DNA of 64,000 bases from Clostridium folliculivorans (GCF_024341905.1 NZ_BQXY01000009.1:84560-148559); one strand, 5' to 3'; positions 43,919-53,642 are shown, counted from the first letter of the stretch. Notes: a model not told the origin generated them from the sequence alone. Numbers and translations: made by a program.

Positions 43919-45262
43919 ATGTTGAGAAAAGATTTCTTATGGGGGGGAGCTGTTACGGCTCATCAAAGTGAAGGTGGCTATATTGAAGGGGGAAAAGTAC
44001 CAGCTGTTTGCGATTTAACACCAACAGGAGAATTCTCTGACTTTAAGGCTGGCATCGATGCATATCATAGATATGAAGAAGATTTTGATTTATTTAAGGA
44101 AATGGGATTTAATGCTTATCGCTTTTCTATTGACTGGTCTAGAATGATGAGTAATGAAAATACTTATAATGAAGCTGGTTTTGAATTTTATGATAAGTTT
44201 ATAGATGCCTTAATTGAAAGAGGGATGGAGCCTATTCCTACACTTTATCATTTTGAAATGCCTATTTTTTTACATGAAAAATATAATGGTTTTTATAGTC
44301 GTAGAGTTGTTGATATTTTTGTGGAATTATGCAAGAAGATTATTGATCGTTATGGGCATAAGGTAAAGTATTGGATAATCTTTAATGAACAGAATGGAAT
44401 ATTACAAAAAGGTCCTAAAATGTTCTTTGGTAGTATTTGCCCAGAAGACATCAATGCACAGCTGTTTGACAATCAAATTATGCATAATACATTGATTGCT
44501 CATAGTATAATCAATGAATATATCCATTTGCAAGGTGGAAAGGTTATGGGGATGGCCACAATTGTTCAAAGTTACCCAGAAACCTGTCACCCATTAGATA
44601 CTTTAGAGAGTATGAAAGCGCAGAGTGAAGCTTATGTATTTTTAGATGTTTTTGCAAGGGGGCATTATAATTCGTATTATTATGCTAATATGAAAAATGA
44701 AGGAATGATGCCTGAGATTCTTGAAGGAGATTTGGGTATTTTAAAGAGAGGCATCACAGATTATTTAGCTATTAGCTATTATATGTCTACCATATCTCAT
44801 TATGGAGAAGAGAGCTTAACCAATGTAAATGATGTTGTGATTAAAAAGAATCCTTATTTAGAAATGTCTAAGTTTGGCTGGACAGTTGATCCAATTGGGT
44901 TGAGAATTACCTTAAGGCAGTTATATGATCGTTATGAAATGCCTATTTATATTGTAGAAAATGGCTTTGGATATGATGATCAAATCGATGAAAATGGTGA
45001 AATTATAGATGATTATCGTATTGATTATATGAGTAAACATATTACAGAGATGAGGGAAGCTGTTCGTGAGGGAGTTGACTGCAGAGGTTATCTTGCTTGG
45101 GGACCAGTGGATATCCTCAGTAGTCGTGCTCAGATGAAAAAGAGATATGGTTTTATTTACGTTAATAGAGATAATGATGATTTGAAAGATATGCGTAGAA
45201 TCAAGAAAAAGTCATTTGCTTGGTTTAAGAAGGTTATCGAGACAAATGGTGAACAGTTATAG
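43919..45262 (+). CDS. GH1 6-phospho-beta-glucosidase
   Basis: The product (447 aa) has the GH1 N-terminal signature FLWGGAVTAHQSEGG, acid/base Glu in IIFNEQNG near residue 157 (normally NEP), and nucleophile Glu in IVENGFGYDD near 350. The phosphate-binding set LSSRAQMKKRYGFIYVN (Ser, Lys, Tyr) near 395-410 marks specificity for 6-phospho-glycosides, the products of PTS uptake. No PTS gene is in the window. Arginine codons are often CGT/CGC, unlike the neighbours. The ATG follows AAAGGAGAAAG. Confidence 0.92.
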   Translation: MLRKDFLWGGAVTAHQSEGGYIEGGKVPAVCDLTPTGEFSDFKAGIDAYHRYEEDFDLFKEMGFNAYRFSIDWSRMMSNENTYNEAGFEFYDKFIDALIERGMEPIPTLYHFEMPIFLHEKYNGFYSRRVVDIFVELCKKIIDRYGHKVKYWIIFNEQNGILQKGPKMFFGSICPEDINAQLFDNQIMHNTLIAHSIINEYIHLQGGKVMGMATIVQSYPETCHPLDTLESMKAQSEAYVFLDVFARGHYNSYYYANMKNEGMMPEILEGDLGILKRGITDYLAISYYMSTISHYGEESLTNVNDVVIKKNPYLEMSKFGWTVDPIGLRITLRQLYDRYEMPIYIVENGFGYDDQIDENGEIIDDYRIDYMSKHITEMREAVREGVDCRGYLAWGPVDILSSRAQMKKRYGFIYVNRDNDDLKDMRRIKKKSFAWFKKVIETNGEQL

Positions 45263-45331
45263 TATATGGCTTTATAATATATTAGTTTTTAGTAAGATTA
45301 AAGTTACTTCAGGTATAGTTAAAGTAGCGTG

Positions 45332-45532
45332 TTAAATTTAAATGGTTAGTCATCCGATGCTTTAATGAGCTTACGCAAAGAATTAATATGATTTTGTCAT
45401 ATTCCATGGCTAAAACTGTAAACTCACTGCGTTCGAACAGTACAGTTTTTTAACGCCACTACATCTGAAAAAATCATTTAATTCTAATAGTTCACTCATA
45501 GAGCATCTCCTGCATAACCATTTAAATTAACT
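45332..45532 (-). repeat. 200-bp hairpin element, copy C
   Basis: End arms GTTAAATTTAAATGGTTA (45332-45349) and TAACCATTTAAATTAAC (45516-45532) match each other, not those of copies A, B or D. Inner stem TGGC/GCCA replaces ATAGC/GCTAT, and AAACTGTA/TACAGTTT is kept. The ORF on the minus strand (45411-45500, 29 aa, MSELLELNDFFRCSGV) is shortened by a 1-nt deletion relative to copies A and D. It lies between the GH1 and LacI genes. Confidence 0.85.
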
Positions 45533-45577
45533 GTATCTTTAAACATAGCCCAAAAGACAAAGAAAGGATAATAGCTT

Positions 45578-46606
45578 ATGAAAGTCACAATGAAAGATAT
45601 TGCCAATAGATTAGGAATCTCTATTAATGCTGTATCTATCGCTTTGAATGATAAAGTTGGTGTAAGCGAAGAGATGCGCTTAGAGATATTACGTACTGCT
45701 GATGAAATGGGGTATATAAATCAAAAAAGACAATACTTATCAGTGCTATCAAAGACTAATATTTGTATTTTGATGCAAAGCTATTATGCTGATACAGGAC
45801 ATTTCTATTCAATTGTTTTACGGTCTATTGTTGAACAAGCAAAGGCTTTTGGCTATTTCTCTATTTTGAATTATTTTGAGGATACTGAATTTGCTATGCC
45901 TAAATGTATTTTAGAAAGAAAGGTAGCTGGGATTTTAGTTGTTGGAAAAATATCTGATTATAATTTAATGATTTTGAAGAAAACTGGTGTCCCAGTGGTT
46001 CTCGTTGACTTTACATCCTTATGTGATCCTAGTGATTGTGTTTTAACTCATAATAAGCAAGGTGGATATATGATGACAAATAATGTTATTCAAAGAGGTT
46101 ATGAGAAAATAGGTTTCTTTGGTGATTTGGATTATTCCTTTAGTTTTGAAGATAGGTTTTTAGGATATAAGCAGGCGCTTATTAAAAGTAATATAACAGA
46201 TTATCAAGGGATAGATAGTTATATTGAGCGATATTCTTTTTTGAAAGAGATAGAAAAATTCATATTAGTAAATCAGATTTCTGAGATTATAAGTATTTTA
46301 AAATCCAAAGAACTACCAGAGGTTTTAATTTGTGCAAATGATTCCAACGCATTTGCTGTTATATTCGCATTAAAAGATATGGGGATAAAAGTTCCAGAGG
46401 ATATTGGTGTTGTTGGCTTCGATGATACACCCTTATGTGAAAAGTCAATTCCCAAAATAACAACTGTCCAAGTACAAAAGGAGTTAATGGGGCAAGTTGC
46501 TGTTTCTAATTTAATTGATCGTATACACCGAAAAGATAATATACCAATGACGCAACTATTAAGTGTGAAAGTGGTGGAAAGAGATTCATTAAAACTTAGA
46601 GATTAA
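45578..46606 (+). CDS. LacI-family transcriptional regulator
   Basis: The product (342 aa) has an N-terminal LacI helix-turn-helix (MKDIANRLGISINAVSIALNDKVGVSEEMR) followed by a periplasmic-binding-like sensor domain (~60-335; GVVGFDDTPLCEKSIPKITTVQV). It probably regulates the flanking glycosidase and lyase genes in response to a sugar. Arginine codons include CGC and CGT, as in the two flanking genes. The ATG at 45578 follows GAAAGGA. Confidence 0.92.
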   Translation: MKVTMKDIANRLGISINAVSIALNDKVGVSEEMRLEILRTADEMGYINQKRQYLSVLSKTNICILMQSYYADTGHFYSIVLRSIVEQAKAFGYFSILNYFEDTEFAMPKCILERKVAGILVVGKISDYNLMILKKTGVPVVLVDFTSLCDPSDCVLTHNKQGGYMMTNNVIQRGYEKIGFFGDLDYSFSFEDRFLGYKQALIKSNITDYQGIDSYIERYSFLKEIEKFILVNQISEIISILKSKELPEVLICANDSNAFAVIFALKDMGIKVPEDIGVVGFDDTPLCEKSIPKITTVQVQKELMGQVAVSNLIDRIHRKDNIPMTQLLSVKVVERDSLKLRD

Positions 46607-46620
46607 TGGGTCTCTTTTTT
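46599..46620 (+). terminator. Short terminator at the end of the LacI gene
   Basis: AGAGA pairs with TCTCT around TTAATGGG; followed by eight Ts. The stem starts inside the coding region. Confidence 0.45.
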
Positions 46621-46644
46621 TACTGCCTAGGAAACCATAAAACT

Positions 46645-46676
46645 TTCAAGTAAATGCTCGTTGAAATTCAAGTGAA
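46645..46676 (+). promoter_or_regulatory. Two direct repeats TTCAAGTAAA/TTCAAGTGAA before the lyase gene
   Basis: Copies at 46645-46654 and 46667-46676, 22 bp apart. TTCAAGTAAATG here is identical to 43813-43824 before the glycosidase gene, so one activator may drive both. Confidence 0.5.
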
Positions 46677-46728
46677 GTTAAAGAAGAATAAGATTGTAAA
46701 GTAAATGTTATTATTGGAGGAAAAGGAA

Positions 46729-49700
46729 ATGATGAAAAAACTTGGTAGGATTGTTTTGTCTTTAATTATGATCATGACTCTTGTTTTTGACGGTACGAGT
46801 ATTGCTAGAGCAACAAATGTTGACGATATGAATTTAATCAAGAGTAGGATTAAGGAGTATTTTTTGAAGCTTGATACAATTGATGACGGATCAAAAGTAG
46901 AGGCTTGCTATGTAAGCCGTGCAGAAGATTATCTTAAGCTAATACAACCTGATGGATCTTTTAAGGATGTGGATTATGAAGCCACCAATAATGCTGCAAA
47001 TGGAGCCGCATGGTCCCCTTATTTAGCATTAGATAGAATGCAGGCAATTGCCATAGCTTACAATAAACAAGGAAATTCGATTTATAAAAAACAAGAAGCT
47101 GTTGATAAGTTGAATAAAGCTATAGTTTATTGGGCGTCACAAAATCCAAGGTCAACAAATTGGTGGGAAAACCAAGTAGGTGTTCAATTACGTTTTTCTA
47201 GAATTGGATTATTTATGGAAGGTAGTATAAGTAATGAAGCTTTAAACATTATTCTGAACAAACTTTTAGAAAAGACACCTGTAAAATATGGTTCTGGTCA
47301 AAATAATTTATGGTTTGATCAAAACTATGTTTATTATGCTCTCATTAAAGAAGATGAAACTCAATTAAAAGATATGATTAATAATTATTTAGATTATTGT
47401 TTAACAACTCAGTTAGATGATATTACAAAAGAAGCGGTACAAGTTGATAACAGTTACTATATGCATGGAAGACAATTCTATTCAAATGGTTACGGAATGA
47501 CTATGTTTAGAGATATGAGTTATTGGATTTATATGTTGAAAGCAACAGACTTTGCTGTAAGCCAAGATGTTGTCGATAGAATGGCAAACTATATGATAAG
47601 TGGTACGAGCTGGACGGTTAGAGGAGATATCATGGAATTATATCTTGGATATCGTCCATACAAATACGACTTAAGCTATGATAATTATTCTGAAGAGTAC
47701 ATTGCGCCTTTAAAGAGAATGATAGAAGCAGATCCTAAACGTGCTAGTGGATATCAGAAGATTTTAGACAATATTGAAGGCAAAAACAATTCAAATGGTA
47801 AAAACGGTAACTATTACATGTGGCGTTCTGGGTATGAATCACATATGAGAGATGGATATGGTGTAAATATAAAGATGGACTCTAAGAATCTTATTGGAGG
47901 AGAATGGCGTGGACCTTGGAATGAAGCTGGAAAACCAAATCAACAATTGATTTATTGGACATCAACTGCATCTTCAACAATAACTGTAGATGGAGATGAA
48001 TATAAATCAGTGTATCCAGTATTTGATTGGACACATACTCCAGGAGTAACAGCACCTAATTTCATTAGTAATAAATTCAACTTTGAAAATAATGAATTGT
48101 TTAATATTGGTGTAAGCAATGGAAAATATGGAGCAACTGCATACAAGTTTGATAAAACTAATACGAAGGGGCAAAAAGGATATTTCTTCTTTGATGATGA
48201 GTTTGTTGCATTAGGATCAAATATTTCATCAACAAATGATGCACCTATTCACACAACCTTAAACCAAAGTAAAGCTAGTGATTTAAAAGTTAATGGTGAG
48301 GCAGTTAAATTAGGAACAGTAGCAAAAGAATATACAACCAAAAGTATATATAACAACAAAATTGGATACGTTTTCTTGAAGGATACAAAGGTTAAAGTAT
48401 CTTATGATGGACAAAAAGATGTCCCAAGCTTGTGGCCAGAAGATATGAGAAAGAATGCTGATTCTGTTTTTACAGCCTATATTGATCACGGTGTAAAACC
48501 AACAAACGATTCTTATGCATATATTGTTGTACCAAATAAAACAGAAGCAGAAGTAAAGAACTATTCAAACAACATTCCTGTAACAGTTGTTGCAAACAAT
48601 TCAGATGTGCAAGCAGTTAGACATGATGGATTAAAACAAACACAAATTAATTTTTATAAAGCAGGTGCTTTGGAATATAAGAAAGGTTATACAATAACTG
48701 TAGATCAAGCATGTAGTGTAATCATTGATGAATCAGGAAGTACAAGGCAAATAACTGTAGCTGTTAATGATAATGAAGATCATAAGATAGTAAATGTAGG
48801 ATTATCATATAGCAGTACTAAAACAACAACTACTTTCATCTCAAAAGCTCTACCTTATGCTGGTCAATCAAAGACATTGGCAGAAGGACAAGATGACAGA
48901 TATTTAGCTAGTAGTTCTACAGTAAATCATTACGTTAAAAATGTATTAGATGGTAATAGTAATACCTATTGGGAAAGTAAAGGACAAGGTGAGGAATGGA
49001 TTTCACTTCTTACAGGATCAAATAAATACTTAAAAGACATCACTATTTCATGGGGAGAAAAATATGCTCGTCAATATGAAATCTACTCATCACAAGATGG
49101 CGAGAATTATGAACTTGTTACAAAGATCTCAAAAGGAGATGGCAAGCAGACAACAATACCTATCGCAAGAATGTGTAATTATATAAAAATTATCATGAAA
49201 TCTAGTAGTGGGGATTGTTATCAAATCAAAGAAGTAGCAATGAATGAAGGGGAACTCCTTTCCTTAAATAAACCGACTACAACAAGCTCTGTATCATCTA
49301 AAGCACCGACCTTTGTAGGAGGATTTGCTGTTGATGGGGATTTATCTACAAGATGGGCATCTAATCGTAATTCAGATAATGAGTGGATAAGTATTGATTT
49401 AGAAAAGTACTCACGTATAGATGCCATGAAAATAATTTGGGAAAATGCATGTTCAGATGATTATACTATTGAGGTATCAGCTGATAACCAAAATTGGAAA
49501 AGTATAAAGCAATTAAAAACAGATGTGAGTTTAAAAGATGAAATTAACTTTAGCGAATCAGTGTATGGTCGCTATGTAAAAATTAATTCACATAAATCAA
49601 GGTTAGTTAGTGGAACAAATTATGGGATAAATATATTTGAAATTAATGTTTATGGTGAAGCAAAAGAAGAAGAAAAAGTTAATATTGCTCTAAATAAAAC

Positions 49701-51537
49701 TTCAAAGGCAAGCTCAGAATATATAAATCCAAAGTCTAAGTTTACGTTAGAATCAAAATATGCCTTTGATGGAAGTGTGGAGAACAAAGGTGATACTTAT
49801 CAATCAAGATGGGTATCTGAAAGAGGTAAAGATCATCCAGGTGAAAATGTGAATTCACAATATATACAGGTTGATTTAGAAGAAGTTTATGATATCTCAA
49901 GGGTTGTATTAAATTGGGAAGGTGCTTGTGGTAAAGAATACAAAATTCAAGTTTCAGAAGATGGACAAAACTGGACAGATGTATCGCATATTACAGATGG
50001 AGCCGCTGGCATTAAAGAATTAAATTATGAAAAACCAGTAACCGGAAGATATGTGAAGATGCTAGGAATAGTTCCAATTGGACAATATGGTTATTCCTTA
50101 TGGGAATTCGAGGTTTATGGAACAAGTTTAAAATCTGAACTGAAAAAATACTATGATCAGAATAAAGATTTAGATACAAGCTCCTTCACTCCCAGCAGTA
50201 TAGAATTATATCATAATGCTCTAGACAATATCACAAAGGTATATGAAGATAAAGCTGCCACAAGTGCAGATATATTAAATGCAAAAAATCAATTAGAAGC
50301 AGCTATAAATAATCTTGTTGTGAAAGCAAATAAAGCCACATTAGATAATGAGATTAAAAAAGCTGACCTTGTAGAAAGAAATTTATATACAGATGAATCA
50401 GTCAAGGTCTTTGAAGCAGCCTTAAATAAAGCTAAAGCAACATATGATGATGGTAATGCTACACAAAAGCAAGTCGATGACGATGCCCAAGCCTTAGAAC
50501 AAGCGATTATCTCATTAGAAAAGAAAAAAGATGATCCAGTTATTGAGGTTCCAGGAGAAAAGATAGATCTAACCCTTCAAAGTCCAAATAAAGATGTAAG
50601 CGTTTCTGGGAAATTGCCTAAAGACATAGAATTATCTTCAAAAGCCCTAGATAATGAAAAATTGAAAGAAGTGGTCGAAAAGATATATAAGGTTAATTCA
50701 GAAGCCTTAAAAGATACAACCTTAGAAAAAGTATATGATTTAAGCTTACTATTAAAAAATGAAGTTTATAAGTTAGATGGAGAGGTTGAAGTTTCATTAA
50801 AACTAGATGATAGTGTTTTAAGCAAAAAGTTAGGTATAGTCTATATTGATGAAGCTGGAAATCTTCATAAAATCGAATCTAAAGTGGAAAATGGATTTAT
50901 TAAATTTAAAACTCCTCACTTTTCACAGTACGGAATTGTATCAACGAATGATTTGGTTTTGAAGGTAGATAAAGCTGCATTAGATGATGAAATCAAGAAA
51001 ACTCAGTTGGTAGAAAAAGACTTATATACAAATGAATCAGTCAAAGCCTTAGAAGCAGCTTTAAATGAAGCAAAAGCAATATATAATAATGCTGAAGCAA
51101 CACAAAAACAAGTTGATGACGAAGTTAAAGCATTACAGCAAGCATTTATATCATTAGAAAAGAAAAAGGATAATCCAATTGTAAATATTCCAGAAAAAAA
51201 TACAACTGACAACAATGCACCTACAAAGAATGTAGAGGTAATAGTTCAGAATACAAATAAAAATATAAATACTTCTGGAAATGTACCAAAAGATATTGCG
51301 TTAACAGATAATAAGGAAGAGGAAAAGCCAATTGCTATTGATCCAGAAGAAAAGAAAGACACAACAGTTCAAAGCCCTAACAAGGATGTAAGTGTTTCAG
51401 ATAATGAAAACAACAAAGTAGCATCCAAAGATAATTCTAATAAAGTTAATTTATATAATATTGCATTGGTTTCTGCAGGACTAGTTATTTTTGTAGGTGT
51501 TCTATATGCATTATGGAGTAAGAAAAAGATTAAATAA
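46729..51537 (+). CDS. Secreted PL8-type polysaccharide lyase with F5/8C and FIVAR modules
   Basis: The product has 1602 aa. Signal peptide: residues 1-28. PL8 (hyaluronate/chondroitin lyase-like) catalytic region: ~30-720, with NWWENQVGVQLR, a His/Tyr motif SYYMHGRQFYSNGYGM and FDWTHTPGVTAPN. Then come three F5/8C-type carbohydrate-binding modules (~727-845, 846-980, 985-1131), FIVAR-like modules at ~1137-1200, 1202-1267 and 1414-1480 (the last two near-duplicates), a ~120-residue domain between them, Asn/Asp-rich repeats with SPNKDVSVS, and a C-terminal membrane helix with KKKIK. No LPXTG motif precedes that helix. ATG 46729 is 8 nt after GGAGG. Substrate, probably a host glycosaminoglycan, is inferred. 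Confidence 0.9.
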   Translation: MMKKLGRIVLSLIMIMTLVFDGTSIARATNVDDMNLIKSRIKEYFLKLDTIDDGSKVEACYVSRAEDYLKLIQPDGSFKDVDYEATNNAANGAAWSPYLALDRMQAIAIAYNKQGNSIYKKQEAVDKLNKAIVYWASQNPRSTNWWENQVGVQLRFSRIGLFMEGSISNEALNIILNKLLEKTPVKYGSGQNNLWFDQNYVYYALIKEDETQLKDMINNYLDYCLTTQLDDITKEAVQVDNSYYMHGRQFYSNGYGMTMFRDMSYWIYMLKATDFAVSQDVVDRMANYMISGTSWTVRGDIMELYLGYRPYKYDLSYDNYSEEYIAPLKRMIEADPKRASGYQKILDNIEGKNNSNGKNGNYYMWRSGYESHMRDGYGVNIKMDSKNLIGGEWRGPWNEAGKPNQQLIYWTSTASSTITVDGDEYKSVYPVFDWTHTPGVTAPNFISNKFNFENNELFNIGVSNGKYGATAYKFDKTNTKGQKGYFFFDDEFVALGSNISSTNDAPIHTTLNQSKASDLKVNGEAVKLGTVAKEYTTKSIYNNKIGYVFLKDTKVKVSYDGQKDVPSLWPEDMRKNADSVFTAYIDHGVKPTNDSYAYIVVPNKTEAEVKNYSNNIPVTVVANNSDVQAVRHDGLKQTQINFYKAGALEYKKGYTITVDQACSVIIDESGSTRQITVAVNDNEDHKIVNVGLSYSSTKTTTTFISKALPYAGQSKTLAEGQDDRYLASSSTVNHYVKNVLDGNSNTYWESKGQGEEWISLLTGSNKYLKDITISWGEKYARQYEIYSSQDGENYELVTKISKGDGKQTTIPIARMCNYIKIIMKSSSGDCYQIKEVAMNEGELLSLNKPTTTSSVSSKAPTFVGGFAVDGDLSTRWASNRNSDNEWISIDLEKYSRIDAMKIIWENACSDDYTIEVSADNQNWKSIKQLKTDVSLKDEINFSESVYGRYVKINSHKSRLVSGTNYGINIFEINVYGEAKEEEKVNIALNKTSKASSEYINPKSKFTLESKYAFDGSVENKGDTYQSRWVSERGKDHPGENVNSQYIQVDLEEVYDISRVVLNWEGACGKEYKIQVSEDGQNWTDVSHITDGAAGIKELNYEKPVTGRYVKMLGIVPIGQYGYSLWEFEVYGTSLKSELKKYYDQNKDLDTSSFTPSSIELYHNALDNITKVYEDKAATSADILNAKNQLEAAINNLVVKANKATLDNEIKKADLVERNLYTDESVKVFEAALNKAKATYDDGNATQKQVDDDAQALEQAIISLEKKKDDPVIEVPGEKIDLTLQSPNKDVSVSGKLPKDIELSSKALDNEKLKEVVEKIYKVNSEALKDTTLEKVYDLSLLLKNEVYKLDGEVEVSLKLDDSVLSKKLGIVYIDEAGNLHKIESKVENGFIKFKTPHFSQYGIVSTNDLVLKVDKAALDDEIKKTQLVEKDLYTNESVKALEAALNEAKAIYNNAEATQKQVDDEVKALQQAFISLEKKKDNPIVNIPEKNTTDNNAPTKNVEVIVQNTNKNINTSGNVPKDIALTDNKEEEKPIAIDPEEKKDTTVQSPNKDVSVSDNENNKVASKDNSNKVNLYNIALVSAGLVIFVGVLYALWSKKKIK

Positions 51538-51540
51538 TAT

Positions 51541-51580
51541 TAAAAAGAGTGGTTGGGGTACAGCCGCTCTTTTTAAATTT
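51541..51580 (+). terminator. Terminator after the lyase gene
   Basis: AAAAAGAGTGG pairs with CCGCTCTTTTT with one mismatch; AT-rich tail. Confidence 0.8.
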
Positions 51581-51649
51581 AGAACATCTAAAATAATTTT
51601 ACGCTAATACTTTGTATTGAACAAGATTACATAAGATACAATATAACAG

Positions 51650-51678
51650 TTGACAGATTGTTAATTAATGCATATAAT
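51650..51678 (+). promoter_or_regulatory. Consensus sigma-A promoter of the peroxidase gene
   Basis: TTGACA at 51650-51655, 17-bp spacer, TATAAT at 51673-51678. The leader is ~115 nt with no RNA motif I recognise. Confidence 0.88.
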
Positions 51679-51799
51679 TAAATCAAGTAATATTTAATTG
51701 TATTCAATATAATTTTGTTTGACGTTAATTTAGTTTAAAACATGTATTTAATTGATTTTTTAAAATAAAATAAATATTTATGAAGAGAGGAAAGAAGTT

Positions 51800-52345
51800 A
51801 TGTCAGTTTACGATTTTAAAGCAAAAACAATAGATGGAGAAGAAATATCTTTAGAAAACTATAAAGGTAAAGTATTAGTAATAGTTAATACTGCAAGCAA
51901 ATGTGGATTTACTCCTCAATATGAAGGTCTTGAAGCTCTATATCAAAAGTATAAAGATCAAGGTGTTGAGGTATTGGGCTTCCCAAGTAATCAATTTGCA
52001 GAACAAGAACCAGGTAGTAATGGAGAGGTTAAGAATTTCTGTCAAATTAATTATGGAGTTACATTTCAATTATTTGAGAAGACAGATGTAAGAGATGAAA
52101 ATGCTCATCCTTTATTTAATTACTTAACAGAAAAAGCTCCTTATAAAGGTTTTAACATGAATCATCCAATTGGAAAGATACTTTTGGATGCATTAGAAAA
52201 GAATTTTCCTAGTTTCCTAGAAGGAAATTCAGTAAAGTGGAATTTCACTAAGTTTGTAGTTGATAGAGATGGTAATGTGGTTGAAAGATTCGAACCAACT
52301 TCTGAGCCATCTGAAATGAATGAAATTATAGAAAAATTGATTTAG
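51800..52345 (+). CDS. Glutathione peroxidase family thiol peroxidase
   Basis: The product (181 aa) has peroxidatic Cys35 in NTASKCGFTPQ, FPSNQFAEQEPG and the Trp-Asn pair in VKWNFTKFVVDR. Position 35 is Cys, not selenocysteine. Bacterial members generally use thioredoxin rather than glutathione, so the name is historical. It reduces peroxides in the cytosol. AGAGAGGAAAG precedes the ATG. Confidence 0.94.
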   Translation: MSVYDFKAKTIDGEEISLENYKGKVLVIVNTASKCGFTPQYEGLEALYQKYKDQGVEVLGFPSNQFAEQEPGSNGEVKNFCQINYGVTFQLFEKTDVRDENAHPLFNYLTEKAPYKGFNMNHPIGKILLDALEKNFPSFLEGNSVKWNFTKFVVDRDGNVVERFEPTSEPSEMNEIIEKLI

Positions 52346-52384
52346 TAAGTATTCTGAGGACAGTAAAATAGCTCTATTGATTGT

Positions 52385-52414
52385 AAAACACGCTTATTAG
52401 CGTGTTTTTTTATT
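52385..52414 (+). terminator. Terminator after the peroxidase gene
   Basis: AAAACACGCT pairs perfectly with AGCGTGTTTT around TATT, followed by more Ts. Confidence 0.93.
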
Positions 52415-52594
52415 TATATAAAAGTAATTTTGTAAAGTAGACCTTTCTGTAAATTTATACTATATTAGCGAGCTTTAGCTTTGCAATAACACTAAAGGTT
52501 TAAAAAAAACATTTTAAAGTTTGTGAAAATACTTAATAAAGCTGTCACACATATATCAAAAAATAGCAAATAGAAAGATTTTTTACGAAATAAG

Positions 52595-52623
52595 TTTACA
52601 GCCAGTGAAAAAAATGTTATATT
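52595..52623 (+). promoter_or_regulatory. Sigma-A promoter of the SH3 protein gene
   Basis: TTTACA at 52595-52600, 17-bp spacer, TATATT at 52618-52623, with TGT just before the -10. The leader is ~150 nt; no known riboswitch is recognised in it. Confidence 0.75.
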
Positions 52624-52782
52624 ATGTAATATATTAACTTAAATGAAAATAAAATTATACTTATACTGTTACCTGTGTAACTGAATTATAAAATTTTTGG
52701 TATTATTTTTGTGGATAAAAGGTTTAAAAAGCATATTTAATTTTTAAATATAAATCAATATAAGGATGGGAGGATTGTCTTT

Positions 52783-53157
52783 ATGAAAGGCATGAAAAAA
52801 AGTTTGGTTGTATTTTCAATGGTTCTTTTAGTTGGACTAGCATCAATGGTATCAATTGGAGGGAAAAAGGCGTATGCTGTAGATTTTCCAGTTGATATAA
52901 ACATGTTAGATGTTCAATATGCGCAAGTATCCTTAGATATGGAAGGGTATATTAACACTAGTACTCTTAATGTAAGAAGCGGTCCAGGAACTAATTATAG
53001 AATTATAGGATCAGTAAGTAATGGGGAACTTGTAAGAGTTTATGGAGCATCTCCAGGTCCAGGTACTAAAACTGAATGGTTACTTATAAAATATAATACA
53101 CCAAGTGGTACAAAGGCTGGCTGGGTATCTCATGACTATGTGTTTGTTGCAAGTTAA
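52783..53157 (+). CDS. Small secreted bacterial SH3-domain protein
   Basis: The product (124 aa) has a Sec signal peptide at residues ~1-32 (KKSLVVFSMVLLVGLASMVSIGG, cleavage near AYA) and a single SH3b domain at ~56-124 (STLNVRSGPGTNYRIIGSVSNGELV, AGWVSHDYV). SH3b domains commonly bind cell-wall peptides. There is no catalytic domain. GGGAGG lies 9 nt before the ATG at 52783. It is monocistronic between a sigma-A promoter and a long hairpin. Confidence 0.88.
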   Translation: MKGMKKSLVVFSMVLLVGLASMVSIGGKKAYAVDFPVDINMLDVQYAQVSLDMEGYINTSTLNVRSGPGTNYRIIGSVSNGELVRVYGASPGPGTKTEWLLIKYNTPSGTKAGWVSHDYVFVAS

Positions 53158-53206
53158 TATTTATATTAAAAGTTTCAACTAACAATTAAAATTTCATATG
53201 ATAGTA

Positions 53207-53264
53207 TATAAAATAAGAACTGCACTGATATTTTATGAAATTCTAGTGTGGTTCTTATTTTATA
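53207..53264 (+). terminator. Long hairpin terminator after the SH3 gene
   Basis: TATAAAATAAGAAC (53207-53220) and GTTCTTATTTTATA (53251-53264) pair perfectly, with an inner CACT/AGTG pairing. The A and T runs on both sides make it bidirectional in form. Confidence 0.75.
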
Positions 53265-53642
53265 TTGAATATCTAATCCGGATTTTAATTTAATGAAGAT
53301 AGTTATAGAATAAAACACAATGATCTTCTCTATATTAAAAAATAAGGTTGATTTAATTAGGAAAAATATGCAATAATTAAATAAATTTTGTAATAATATA
53401 AAAACTTATTAGTATTATATTATAATTTTTAATCTATGAAGGAATTGAAAAAAATAGATAGAATTAGGAAATATGTGGAATTTATAATAATTATAATTAA
53501 TAGCTATAAATATAAAAAATGGTCCATAAGTATTTGGAAGTGTTCATACAAGGAAATAACTTTTAGTATGGAAATATGTTTAAATTAGTTACTGTGTTTT
53601 AATGAGGGCTATAGACATAATTAAATTTAAAGAGGGGTTAAC
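53265..53642. other. AT-rich gap before the MoxR operon
   Basis: No gene, repeat-family member or RNA motif seen. Presumably it holds the promoter of the operon, but no pair of hexamers stands out. Confidence 0.4.
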
